Assembly: GCF_008065375.1 (NCBI RefSeq)
Contig: NZ_VJYI01000046.1
Location: forward strand, 1 to 32,916
Reading direction: 5' to 3'
DNA: 32,916 nucleotides
From: Nonomuraea sp. SYSU D8015
GTDB taxonomy: Bacteria; Actinomycetota; Actinomycetes; Streptosporangiales; Streptosporangiaceae
The position numbers and the translations under genes were made by a program. Shown one piece after another: positions 6,641-14,261 of this stretch (position 1 is its first letter; each line of letters opens with the position of its first letter). Below the pieces are notes generated by a model. That model had not been told where the DNA came from and made no database searches. It saw only the letters and a list, made by a program, of their open reading frames with translations.

Positions 6641-7446
6641 TGGCCTCAGTAATCACACTCCTCACCGACTACGGGCTCGAAGACGGCTATGTGGCAGCCT
6701 GTCATGGAGTGATTGCCGGGATCGCCCCGCAGGCCCGGGTGATCGACGTGTGTCACCTGATCCCGTCCGGGGACGTACGGCGCGGCGCGGCGGTCCTCGC
6801 GCAGACCATCCCCTACCTCCCGCCGGGCATCCACATCGGCGCCGTGGACCCCGGCGCCGGGGGCGCCAGGCGGGCGGTGGCGATCGAGGCGGGCGGCCGG
6901 GTGTTCATCGGCCCGGACAACGGGCTGCTGTCGTGGGCGGTGCACGCCAGCGGCGGCGCGCGGCTCGCGTACGAGATCCGCAACGAGAAGCACTTCCTGC
7001 GGCCCGCCTCGCCGACCTTCCCGGGGCGTGACGTGTTGTCGCCGGTCGCGGGGCGGCTGTGCGGCGGGCTGCCGCTCGCGGACCTGGGGCCCGAAGTGCC
7101 GGTGGAGCGCCTGGTGGTGCTCCCCGAGCCGACGTCGCTGCTGCGCGACGGGTCGGTCGAGGGCGAGGTCGTCTCCGTCGACCGCTACGGCAACACCCAG
7201 CTGTCGATCGCGGCCGGCGACCTGTACGCGCTGGGGGTGCGGGTGGGCGACACACTCGGGGTGTGGCTGGGGCGACGGCAGCTGTCGTTGCCGTACAGGG
7301 AGACGTACGCGGCGGTGCCGCCGGGCGAGCTGGTGGCGTTCGCGGACTCGGCGGGGCTCATCGCGATCGCGGTCAACTCCGGTGACGCGGCGCAGCGGCT
7401 GGGGCTCCCACCTGGGGCGCATGTCCGACTTTCGCCGACACCGTAG
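6640..7446 (+). CDS. S-adenosyl-L-methionine hydrolase, adenosine-forming (DUF62 family)
   Basis: A 268-residue protein of the fluorinase/DUF62 superfamily, whose common member splits SAM with water into adenosine and methionine. It starts VITLLTDYGLEDGYVAACHGVI, carries VIDVCHLIPSGDVRRGA, the VDPG stretch with D70 and R77 in the Asp-x6-Arg spacing of the hydrolase triad, GPDNGLL, and RNEKHFLRPASPTFPGRD whose histidine may complete the triad. The long insertion between the VDPG-type and PNNG-type motifs found in fluorinase is absent, so halogenation is unlikely. The GTG at 6640 fits the family N-terminus and has a -10-like box 8 bases upstream; an ATG at 6565 is in frame but adds unrelated residues. 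It is a single gene divergent from DUF3263. Confidence 0.9.
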   Translation: MASVITLLTDYGLEDGYVAACHGVIAGIAPQARVIDVCHLIPSGDVRRGAAVLAQTIPYLPPGIHIGAVDPGAGGARRAVAIEAGGRVFIGPDNGLLSWAVHASGGARLAYEIRNEKHFLRPASPTFPGRDVLSPVAGRLCGGLPLADLGPEVPVERLVVLPEPTSLLRDGSVEGEVVSVDRYGNTQLSIAAGDLYALGVRVGDTLGVWLGRRQLSLPYRETYAAVPPGELVAFADSAGLIAIAVNSGDAAQRLGLPPGAHVRLSPTP

Positions 7447-7574
7447 TACGAAAGCCGCAGATCGGAATTACTCGGCGTATCGGTCTGTTTACTGAACCGT
7501 CGGATTGAACAGGCGGACGCGTGTCAGAATGCGGTGACTGAACGGGGCGTCCCCTCTTCCCGTACGAGGTTGAC

Positions 7575-8138
7575 GTGTACCACGTGTCCGTTGTGCTGCT
7601 CTCCATAGTGTCCGCGCTCTGGCCCACGCCCGAGCCGCCCGTGTCAGAGCGCTGGCACGCGTGGCCGGTGGCGCGGGTCTTCCCCCGGGCGGTGGCCGGC
7701 GTCAGCCCGTCGGGCGCCCGGGTCACGTACGTGCTGGCCGGGGTCGCCCCAGAGGCGCCCTGCCGGGCGGCGTTCCAGCCCGCGGCGGTGCGGCCGGGGT
7801 GCCGTACCGCGCTGCGGGCCACGTACGCCGACAGCACCCAGACGTACGTCGCCACCGTGGGGATCGCGGTGCTGGACCGGGCGGCGCCCAGGCCGGGCGC
7901 CGCCGGGCGGCCCGCCACCGTGCGGCCCGTCGCGTTCCCCGGCGGGCCCGCCGAGCGGTTCGGCGAGCGGCAATACTTCACCGGGGTGCTCATCGGGTCC
8001 GGGGAGCGCTACCTGGTGGCGACGGCCGCCGGGTACGCGGACGGCCGGACGTACCGGCCGGGCGACCGCACCGTGCCCCGGCTGCGCGACGCCGCGCGGC
8101 AACTGGCGACGACGTTGCACCGGATGCTCACCCGATGA
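7575..8138 (+). CDS. Secreted or membrane-anchored protein coupled to an S8 protease
   Basis: A 187-residue protein with an N-terminal hydrophobic segment (YHVSVVLLSIVSALW) that is probably a signal peptide or anchor, followed by an Ala/Pro/Arg-rich body with two cysteines (EAPCRAAF, RPGCRTAL). I do not recognise a domain. GTG at 7575 is set by GAGG at 7566-7569. Its TGA overlaps the ATG of the downstream protease (ATGA at 8135-8138), so the two are translationally coupled and probably work together outside the membrane, for example as protease partner, inhibitor or substrate. That role is inference from coupling only. Confidence 0.8.
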   Translation: MYHVSVVLLSIVSALWPTPEPPVSERWHAWPVARVFPRAVAGVSPSGARVTYVLAGVAPEAPCRAAFQPAAVRPGCRTALRATYADSTQTYVATVGIAVLDRAAPRPGAAGRPATVRPVAFPGGPAERFGERQYFTGVLIGSGERYLVATAAGYADGRTYRPGDRTVPRLRDAARQLATTLHRMLTR

Positions 8139-9268
8139 GCCGGCTCATCGTCCCCGCCCTGATCGCCGCCCTCGTGTTAGGGGTGGCCGCGCCGAGCGCC
8201 TCCGACGACGTCGGCGAGATCGCGCGCGCCGGGCAGTGGCAGCTGGAGACGCTGCGGCTGCCCGAGGCGTGGCGGGCCGGCAAGGGCGCCGGCGTGCTCG
8301 TCGCCGTTCTCGACACCGGGGTGAACGGCCGCCATCCCGACCTGGAGGGGGCCGTGATCCAGGGTCCCGACCTGACCGGGGTGGGGCGGGCCACGGGCCT
8401 CTGGGGGCAGCACGGGACCGCCATGGCCAGCCTGATCGCCGGGCGCGGACACGACGGGGGCGGTGTGATCGGCGTGGCGCCGGCGGCCAAGGTGCTGTCC
8501 ATCAGGGTCACTCTGGAGAACGGCGACCCGCTGCGTCAGAAACACCGCTCCAGCTGGGGCGACGCGCTGGCCAGGGGCATCCGGTACGCGGCCGACCACG
8601 GCGCCGGCGTCATCAGCATGTCGCTGGGCGGCGGCAGCGGCGCGTGGGAGGGTTCGGCGGCCGAGGAGGAGGCCGTCCAGTACGCCATCGCCAAGGGCGC
8701 GGTGCTGGTGGCCTCGGCCGGCAACGACGGCGACGCGGCCAACAGGAAGAACTTCCCCGCCGCCTACCCGGGCGTGATCGCCGTGGGGGCGGTGGACCGG
8801 CGGCTGGAGGTCGCGCGGTTCTCCAACAGGCAGGACTACCTGTCCGTGGTGGCGCCGGGCACGGAGATCGTCACGGCCGACGGCGGCGACTCGTACGTGG
8901 TCGGCGACGGCACCAGTTCGGCGGCGGCCATGGTGGCGGGCATCGCGGCCCTGATCAAGTCGGCCCATCCCGACATGTCTCCCTACCACGTACGCACGGC
9001 CATCGAAATCGGCACCAGGAGGCGACCGGCGGACGGCTACAGCCCCGCCTACGGGCACGGGGTGGTCGACGCCCTGCTGGCCCTGCGCGCGGCGGACCGG
9101 CTGAGCGCGCCCGCCGCCCCGCCGGCCCGGCCGGGCCCCTACTTCGGCCCCGGGCCGTCCCACGAGTCCAGGACGGCCGTGGTGGTGGGGATGCTGGCGC
9201 TGGTGGCGACGATGTCGGCCCGGATCCTGGTGACGCATCGGCGGCGGCGCGAGAGGGATTTAACCTAG
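8135..9268 (+). CDS. Subtilisin-family (S8) serine protease, mycosin-like, C-terminally membrane anchored
   Basis: A 377-residue extracytoplasmic serine protease. It has an N-terminal signal peptide (about residues 1-22), catalytic Asp60 in VLDTGVNGRHPDL, His93 in GQHGTAMASLIAG, oxyanion Asn197 in ASAGNDG, and catalytic Ser261 in GDGTSSAAAMVAGIAAL. A C-terminal transmembrane helix at about 340-365 (AVVVGMLALVATM) is followed by a basic cytosolic tail (RRRRERD). This layout is that of mycosins, the proteases of type VII secretion, but no ESX genes (eccB/C/D, WXG100) are in the window, so it may be an orphan. It starts 4 bp inside the preceding gene. The Ser motif GTSSAA differs slightly from the classic GTSMAAP. 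Confidence 0.93.
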   Translation: MSRLIVPALIAALVLGVAAPSASDDVGEIARAGQWQLETLRLPEAWRAGKGAGVLVAVLDTGVNGRHPDLEGAVIQGPDLTGVGRATGLWGQHGTAMASLIAGRGHDGGGVIGVAPAAKVLSIRVTLENGDPLRQKHRSSWGDALARGIRYAADHGAGVISMSLGGGSGAWEGSAAEEEAVQYAIAKGAVLVASAGNDGDAANRKNFPAAYPGVIAVGAVDRRLEVARFSNRQDYLSVVAPGTEIVTADGGDSYVVGDGTSSAAAMVAGIAALIKSAHPDMSPYHVRTAIEIGTRRRPADGYSPAYGHGVVDALLALRAADRLSAPAAPPARPGPYFGPGPSHESRTAVVVGMLALVATMSARILVTHRRRRERDLT

Positions 9269-9280
9269 CAAGCGCTTGTG
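9267..9280. promoter_or_regulatory. KstR2-like palindromic operator
   Basis: AGCAAGCGCTTGTG contains the perfect 10-bp palindrome CAAGCGCTTG. Against the KstR2 consensus AnCAAGnnCTTGnT it matches every fixed position but the last T. It overlaps the protease stop codon and lies directly upstream of the inferred -10 box of the DUF35/thiolase genes, a natural place for a TetR-family repressor. Other TetR regulators of acyl-CoA metabolism could use a similar site. Confidence 0.5.
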
Positions 9281-9281
9281 T

Positions 9282-9295
9282 GATACTCCAGGCTA
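9282..9295 (+). promoter_or_regulatory. Putative -10 box for leaderless DUF35 gene
   Basis: GATACT (9282-9287, preceded by T as in an extended TGATACT) lies 7 bases before the ATG at 9295. No Shine-Dalgarno is seen in the 26-base gap to the protease gene, so a leaderless transcript is likely. Confidence 0.45.
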
Positions 9296-9699
9296 TGACG
9301 TACGCGATCGAGGGCTGGTTCGCCGTCGACGCCGACGGGGTCTTCCTGCTGGGCACCAAGTGCGCGGCCTGTGGCACCGTCTGCTTCCCGCCGCGGAACG
9401 GGTTCTGCCCCAATCCGCGATGCGAGGGCGAGGAGATGGAGGTGACCAGGCTGCCCCGGCGCGGGCGCGTCTGGTCGTACACGAACGCCTGCTATCCGCC
9501 GCCGGCGCCGTTCGTGGCGGCGCAGCCGTACGTGCCGGTGACGCTGGCCGCCATCGAGCTCGACGGCGCGGGCATCGTGGTGCTCGGGCAGGTCGCCGGG
9601 CTCACCGTGGATCAGCTCGAGGTCGGCATGGAACTGGAGCTCACCAGCGGACCGCTGGCCGACGGGCCGCTGGTGTGGATGTGGAGGCGCGCCTCGTGA
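9295..9699 (+). CDS. DUF35 OB-fold protein with zinc ribbon (acyl-CoA associated)
   Basis: A 134-residue protein with an N-terminal rubredoxin-like zinc ribbon (C23, C26, C38, C43 in KCAACGTVCFPPRNGFCPNP) followed by an OB-fold (GRVWSYTNACYPPPAPF, PYVPVTLAAIELDG, GQVAGL, VGMELELT). Such proteins bind CoA and form complexes with thiolase or aldolase/thiolase-like partners in lipid and steroid side-chain metabolism. Here the gene overlaps the start of a thiolase gene by 4 bp (GTGA), so the two products very probably form one complex. It is the first gene after the KstR2-like palindrome. Confidence 0.92.
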   Translation: MTYAIEGWFAVDADGVFLLGTKCAACGTVCFPPRNGFCPNPRCEGEEMEVTRLPRRGRVWSYTNACYPPPAPFVAAQPYVPVTLAAIELDGAGIVVLGQVAGLTVDQLEVGMELELTSGPLADGPLVWMWRRAS

Positions 9700-10883
9700 A
9701 TGGTGTGGTGGTGCTGGGCACGGGGATGCACCCGTGGGGCAAGTGGGGGCGGCCCTTCCTGGAGTACGGCGTCGCGGCCGCCCGCGCGGCCCTGCGTGAC
9801 GCGGGGATCGCCTGGACGGACGTGCAGTACGTCGTGGGCGCGGACACGATCAGGAACGGCTACCCCGGCTTCGTCGCCGGCGCCTCCTACGCCCAGGCGC
9901 TCGGCTGGACGGGGTCCAGGATCGCCTCCTGCTACGCGGCCTGCGCGTCGGGGGCCCAGGCTCTGGACATCGCCCGCACCCGCATCCTGGCCGGGTTGTG
10001 CGACGTCGCCCTCGTCGTGGGGGCCGACTCGACCCCGAAGGGCTTCTTCAAGCCGGTCGGCGGCGACCGCCCCGACGACCCGGACTGGCTCCGCTTCCGC
10101 CTCCTCGGCGCCAGCAACCCGGCCTATTTCGGGCTGTACGCGCGCCGCCGCATGGCCGTGTACGGCACGACGCCTGCCGACTTCGCCGCCGTCAAGGTCA
10201 AGAACGCCCGTGCCGGGTCGCTCAATCCCATGGCCCGCTACCGCAAGCCGGTGACAGCGGAGGAGGTCCTGGCCTCCCCGATGGTGGCCGACCCGCTGCG
10301 CCTGATGGACATCTGCGCCACTTCTGACGGGGGCGCGGCCGTGGTGCTGGCCTCGGAGTCGTACGCCCGCCGCGTGGGCGCCCGCGACCTCGTCCGGTTG
10401 GCCGCCGTGTCCACCGTCACCCCGACCTTCCCCAACACGGTCCTGGAGTTGCCGAACTTCGCCACCGACTCGTGCGCGGCCGTACCGGCGCCTGAGAGGC
10501 CCTTCAGGGCGGCGATCGCGGACGCGGCGTACGAGGAGGCCGGGGTGGGGCCTGAGGATCTCTCGCTGGCGGAGGTGTACGACCTGTCGACGGCGCTCGA
10601 ACTGGACTGGATGGAGGACATCGGGCTGTGCCCGTCCGGGGAGGCGGAGAAACTGCTCCGGGAGGGCGAGACCGCGCTGGGGGGCCGCATGCCGGTGAAC
10701 CCTTCAGGCGGGCTGGCCTCCTTCGGCGAGGCCATCCCCGCCCAGGCCATCGCCCAGCTGTGCGAGCTGACGCTCCAGTTGCGGGGCCGCGCCGGCCCCC
10801 GCCAAGTCCCGAACGCCCGCGCCGCCCTGGCCGCCAACCAGGGCCTCTTCGGCCACGGCTCCGCCATCCTCACCACCACGTAA
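9696..10883 (+). CDS. Thiolase / SCP2-type lipid-transfer-like acyl-CoA acyltransferase
   Basis: A 395-residue thiolase-superfamily protein. The nucleophile is probably C83 in YAACASGAQALDIA. Other family features are VVGADSTPKGFF, the segment NARAGSLNPMARYRKPVT, ICATSDGGAAVVLAS, EVYDLSTALELDWMEDIG, NPSGGLASFGEAIPAQ and the terminal NQGLFGHGSAI with the conserved His. It belongs to the SCP-x/Ltp branch rather than to biosynthetic acetoacetyl-CoA thiolases. The GTG start at 9696 has GGAGG 8 bases upstream and overlaps the DUF35 stop codon. With the DUF35 partner it may perform thiolytic or retro-aldol cleavage of an acyl- or steroid-CoA; the substrate cannot be read from sequence. Confidence 0.9.
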   Translation: MNGVVVLGTGMHPWGKWGRPFLEYGVAAARAALRDAGIAWTDVQYVVGADTIRNGYPGFVAGASYAQALGWTGSRIASCYAACASGAQALDIARTRILAGLCDVALVVGADSTPKGFFKPVGGDRPDDPDWLRFRLLGASNPAYFGLYARRRMAVYGTTPADFAAVKVKNARAGSLNPMARYRKPVTAEEVLASPMVADPLRLMDICATSDGGAAVVLASESYARRVGARDLVRLAAVSTVTPTFPNTVLELPNFATDSCAAVPAPERPFRAAIADAAYEEAGVGPEDLSLAEVYDLSTALELDWMEDIGLCPSGEAEKLLREGETALGGRMPVNPSGGLASFGEAIPAQAIAQLCELTLQLRGRAGPRQVPNARAALAANQGLFGHGSAILTTT

Positions 10884-11213
10884 ACGCCTCCCGCACCGTC
10901 GCACGGTCAGCCCACCCGCCACACAGGACCCCACCGCGCAGGAGCCCGCCGGAGCCCGGCGCGCACGAGCAAGGGGTGCGGGAGCGAGGGATCTCGGAGC
11001 GAGGGATCTGGGAGCGAGGGATCTCGGAGCGGACGCCACGTCCGCCACCGACAGCCTCGCCCCAGGCGCGCCGCGTCGGCGAGAAGCCGCGCGGCGGGGC
11101 CCGGCGCAACGCGCACGGCGGCCGGCGCCTGTGCAGGGCTGGAGCGGGCGATGGCCAGATCCGGGGCGGCGATGGGTCGGGGCGCGGTGGGAGGTGAGGG
11201 GGCGAACGCGTAA
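10884..11213. other. Intergenic stretch without a credible gene
   Basis: About 330 bases between the thiolase and the opp operon terminator, arranged so both genes converge. Short open frames here are GC-bias artefacts. It contains the 15-bp tandem repeat at 10981-11031 and otherwise nothing I can name. Confidence 0.6.
10981..11031. repeat. 15-bp tandem repeat, 3.4 copies
   Basis: GGAGCGAGGGATCTC, GGAGCGAGGGATCTG, GGAGCGAGGGATCTC, then GGAGCG. The three full copies differ only at the last base. It lies between convergent genes and probably varies by replication slippage. Confidence 0.9.
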
Positions 11214-11243
11214 GGCCCTCCGAAGAGGATCCTTCAGAGGGCC
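11214..11243 (-). terminator. Hairpin terminator after oppF (may act in both directions)
   Basis: GGCCCTC-c-GAAG ... CTTC-a-GAGGGCC: an 11-bp stem with one mismatch and a short loop. It starts 22 bases after the oppF stop codon on the minus strand. Confidence 0.75.
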
Positions 11244-11265
11244 TGGGAGCGTCGGCAGGCGGTGA

Positions 11266-12279
11266 TCAGCCGATGTGGACCACGTCGTGCGTCTCGGCGA
11301 AGTGGCAGGCGCTCTCATGCCCCGTCCCCGGCCGAATCTGCAGCAACGGCTCCTCCTCCGCACAGATCTCCTGCGCCTTCCAGCACCGCGTACGGAACCG
11401 GCACCCCGACGGCGGGTTGGCCGGGGAAGGCGGGTCGCCCTGGAGGATGATCCGCTCACGCTGCTCCCGCCCCTCCGGGTCGGGAACGGGCACCGCCGAC
11501 AGCAGCGCCTGCGTGTACGGATGGGCGGGCTTGTCGTAGATCTCGGTGTCCTTGCCGAGCTCCACGAACTTGCCCAGGTACATCACTCCGACCCGGTCCG
11601 AGATGTGCCGGACCACCGACAGGTCGTGCGCGATGAAGATGTACGCCAGGTCGAACTCGTTCTGCAGCCGCTCCAGCAGGTTGATCACCTGCGCTTGGAT
11701 CGACACGTCCAGTGCGGAGACGGGCTCGTCGCAGACGATGATCTCAGGCTGGAGCGCCAGCCCCCGGGCGATGCCGATGCGCTGCCGCTGACCGCCGGAG
11801 AACTGGTGCGGATACCGGTTGATGTGATCGGGGTTGAGCCCGACGACGTCCAGCAGCTCCTGCACCTTCTTGCGCCGGTCGCCCTTGGGCGCCACCTCGG
11901 TGTGGATCTCGAACGGCTCACCGACGATGTCGCCCACGGTCATCCGCGGGTTCAGCGAGGTGTACGGGTCCTGCATGACCATCTGGATGTTGCGGCGCAT
12001 CCGCTTGAGCTCGGCGCCCTTGGCCCGGCCGATGTCCCGGCCGTTGATCAGCACCGAGCCGGACGTCGGCCGCTCCAGCGCCATGAGCACCTTGGCCAGG
12101 GTGGACTTGCCGCAGCCCGACTCGCCCACGATGCCCAGCGTCTCGCCCTTGTGCAGGTCGAACGACACGCCGTCGACGGCCTTGATGGCGCCGATCTGCC
12201 GCTTGAAGAGGATGCCCTGGGTGAGCGGGAAGTGCTTGACCAGGTCGCGCACCTCGAGGATGCGGTCACCGTTCACCAT
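11266..12279 (-). CDS. oppF: Oligopeptide/dipeptide ABC importer, ATP-binding subunit F
   Basis: A 337-residue cytosolic ATPase that powers peptide uptake with OppD. Walker A is GESGCGKST, the Q-loop is in QMVMQDPYTSLNPRMTV, the signature is HQFSGGQRQRIGIARGLAL, Walker B is IIVCDEPVSALDVS, and the H-loop is FIAHDLSVV. The C-terminal oligopeptide-transporter extension includes PAHPYTQALLSAVP and a cysteine set (GCRFRTRCWKAQEICAEEE, ACHF) of the kind that binds an Fe-S cluster in DppD-type subunits. It overlaps oppD by 14 bases and is the last gene of the operon, followed by a terminator. Opp and Dpp cannot be separated by sequence alone. Confidence 0.94.
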   Translation of the reverse strand: MVNGDRILEVRDLVKHFPLTQGILFKRQIGAIKAVDGVSFDLHKGETLGIVGESGCGKSTLAKVLMALERPTSGSVLINGRDIGRAKGAELKRMRRNIQMVMQDPYTSLNPRMTVGDIVGEPFEIHTEVAPKGDRRKKVQELLDVVGLNPDHINRYPHQFSGGQRQRIGIARGLALQPEIIVCDEPVSALDVSIQAQVINLLERLQNEFDLAYIFIAHDLSVVRHISDRVGVMYLGKFVELGKDTEIYDKPAHPYTQALLSAVPVPDPEGREQRERIILQGDPPSPANPPSGCRFRTRCWKAQEICAEEEPLLQIRPGTGHESACHFAETHDVVHIG

Positions 12280-13300
12280 CGAGGACCTCCCTCCAGTAGT
12301 GGCAGGCGCTGCCGCGCGTGCCGCTGATCTGATACAGCGGGGGGACGTCGGTCACGCAGTTGTCCTGCCGGTAGGGGCACCGGGGGTGGAACGCGCAGCC
12401 GGTGGGCAGTTCGAGCAGGTTGGGCGGCAGCCCCTTGATGGCGTACAGGTCCTGGCCCTTGAGGTCGACGCGGGGGATCGACTCCAGCAGCCCCTTCGTG
12501 TACGGATGCGCGGGCGCCCGGTAGATGTCGTGCACGGAGGCCCTCTCGACGATGCGCCCCGCGTACATGACGGCGATCTTGTCGGCCACGTCGGCGACGA
12601 CGCCCAGGTCGTGTGTGATCAGGATGAGGCCCATCTGGCTCTCGCGCTGCAGGTCGGCCAGCAGGTCCATGATCTGCGCCTGGACGGTAACGTCGAGCGC
12701 CGTGGTCGGCTCGTCGGCGATCAGCACCTCGGGGTCCAGCGCGATCGACATCGCGATCATGATGCGCTGCCGCATGCCCCCGGAGAACTGGTGCGGGTAG
12801 TCGTTGACGCGCTGCCTGGCGGCCGGGATGCGGACCCGGTCCATCAGCTCGACGGCCTTCTTCATGGCGTCGGCCTTGGACATGCCGCGGTGCACCCGGA
12901 ACATCTCGCTGATCTGCCAGCCCACGGTGAACACCGGGTTGAGCGCGGAGAGCGCGTCCTGGAAGATCATCGCGATGCGCTGGCCTCGCACCTGCGTCCG
13001 GGCCTCCTCCGACAGCTTGAGCAGATCGGTGCCCTTGAAGCGGATCTCCCCATGGGGGATGTGGGCGGGCGGCATGTCGAGGATGCCCATGATCGCCTGC
13101 GCGGTCACGGACTTGCCCGACCCCGACTCGCCCAGCACCGCGAGCGTCTCGCCGGGGTTGACCGTGTAGCTCACGCCGTTGACCGCCCGTACGATGCCGG
13201 CCCGGGTGCGGAACTCCACGTGCAGGTCGTCGACGGCGAGCAGCGGTTCGTCGCCGTATACTCCCTCGACAGGCAACACATCCGCTGACGTCTTCTTCAC
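12266..13300 (-). CDS. oppD: Oligopeptide/dipeptide ABC importer, ATP-binding subunit D
   Basis: A 344-residue ATPase partner of OppF. Walker A is GESGSGKSVTAQA, the Q-loop AMIFQDALSALNPVF, the signature HQFSGGMRQRIMIAMSIAL, Walker B VLIADEPTTALDVT, and the H-loop ITHDLGVVADVAD. Its C-terminal region has the conserved cysteines GCAFHPRCPYRQDNC and ACHY. The start is GTG with a G-rich site (GGGGGG) upstream; it begins 13 bases after the oppC stop. Two distinct ATPases, two permeases and one binding protein make a complete system. Confidence 0.94.
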   Translation of the reverse strand: MKKTSADVLPVEGVYGDEPLLAVDDLHVEFRTRAGIVRAVNGVSYTVNPGETLAVLGESGSGKSVTAQAIMGILDMPPAHIPHGEIRFKGTDLLKLSEEARTQVRGQRIAMIFQDALSALNPVFTVGWQISEMFRVHRGMSKADAMKKAVELMDRVRIPAARQRVNDYPHQFSGGMRQRIMIAMSIALDPEVLIADEPTTALDVTVQAQIMDLLADLQRESQMGLILITHDLGVVADVADKIAVMYAGRIVERASVHDIYRAPAHPYTKGLLESIPRVDLKGQDLYAIKGLPPNLLELPTGCAFHPRCPYRQDNCVTDVPPLYQISGTRGSACHYWREVLDGER

Positions 13301-13313
13301 TTGATCCCCCCTT

Positions 13314-14261
13314 CTACCTGAGCTTCGGGTCGAGCGCGTCGCGCACGGCGTCGCCCAGCATGATGAACGCGAGCACGGTGATGCTCAGGAATACGGCCGG
13401 GAAGATCAGCGGCAACGGAGCCTCCAGGAAGCGCCGCTGCGCGTCCGCGATCATGAGACCCCACGAGATCTCCGGCGGCTGCACGCCCACGCCCAGGTAG
13501 GACAGCGCGGCCTCGGCCGCGATGAACCCGCCGAGGTTGATCGTCGCGACGACGATCACCGGGGCGAGCGCGTTGGGCAGCAGGTGCCTGAACATGATCC
13601 GCCCGGGACCCGCGCCGAGCGCCCTCGCCGCGACCACGAAGTCCTGCGATTTGGCGGTGATGACCGCCGCCCGCATGATCCGGAACGTCATCGGCCAGCC
13701 CAGTACGGTCAGCGAGATGACCACCAGCCAGATGCCCAGACCGCTGTCGCGGAAGGTCGAGCCGATGAGCAGCGCGCCCAGGATGCTGGGGATGGCGAAG
13801 AAGATCTCGGTGACGCGCGAGGCCACGGTGTCGGTCGCGCCGCCGAAGAAGCCCGCGACGAGCCCGAGCAGGCCGCCGATCAACGCCGCGAAGATCGTGG
13901 TGCTGATGCCGATCACCAGCGAGTTCGCCGCGCCGTAGATGGTGCGGGCGTACAGGTCGCACCCCAGGTTGTCGCGGCCGAACGGGTGTCCGGCGCTGGG
14001 GAGTTGCCTGGCGGTGGCCAGTTCGCACGTCCTGGCGTTGAACGGGTCCACCGAGCTGAACAGCGACGGCCACATCGCCATCAGCACCAGCACGGCGATG
14101 ATGCCGCACGAGATGAGGAAGATCGGCTTGCGCCGCAGGTCGGCCCAGGCGTCCGACCACAGGCTGGCCGGCCTGCCCGACTTGGCCTTCGGCAGGCCGC
14201 CGGGTGTGGGGGCCTCCGCCAGGGCGCTGGTGTGCCCGCTCTGCCCCGTTGCTTCATTCAT
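13314..14261 (-). CDS. oppC: Oligopeptide/dipeptide ABC importer, permease subunit C
   Basis: A 315-residue inner-membrane permease. After a cytosolic Gly/Ala-rich N-terminus come the OppC N-terminal helix (FLISCGIIAVLVLMAMWPSL), the GHPFGRDNLGCDLYARTIYG segment typical of DppC/OppC, further helices from about residue 110 onward, and the EAA loop (VVAARALGAGPGRIMFRHLLPN) that docks on the ATPases. It ends with AVRDALDPKLR. It overlaps oppB by 8 bases, so the permeases are translationally coupled. Confidence 0.94.
   Translation of the reverse strand: MNEATGQSGHTSALAEAPTPGGLPKAKSGRPASLWSDAWADLRRKPIFLISCGIIAVLVLMAMWPSLFSSVDPFNARTCELATARQLPSAGHPFGRDNLGCDLYARTIYGAANSLVIGISTTIFAALIGGLLGLVAGFFGGATDTVASRVTEIFFAIPSILGALLIGSTFRDSGLGIWLVVISLTVLGWPMTFRIMRAAVITAKSQDFVVAARALGAGPGRIMFRHLLPNALAPVIVVATINLGGFIAAEAALSYLGVGVQPPEISWGLMIADAQRRFLEAPLPLIFPAVFLSITVLAFIMLGDAVRDALDPKLR

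Noticed and set aside
6640..7446. Fluorinase or chlorinase instead of SAM hydrolase
   Set aside because: The long insertion between the VDPG-type and PNNG-type motifs seen in halogenating members is absent, and the hydrolase Asp-x6-Arg spacing is present.
10981..11031. CRISPR array or coding pentapeptide repeat
   Set aside because: Units are contiguous 15-mers without spacers, and the frames reading through them lack a credible start or domain.
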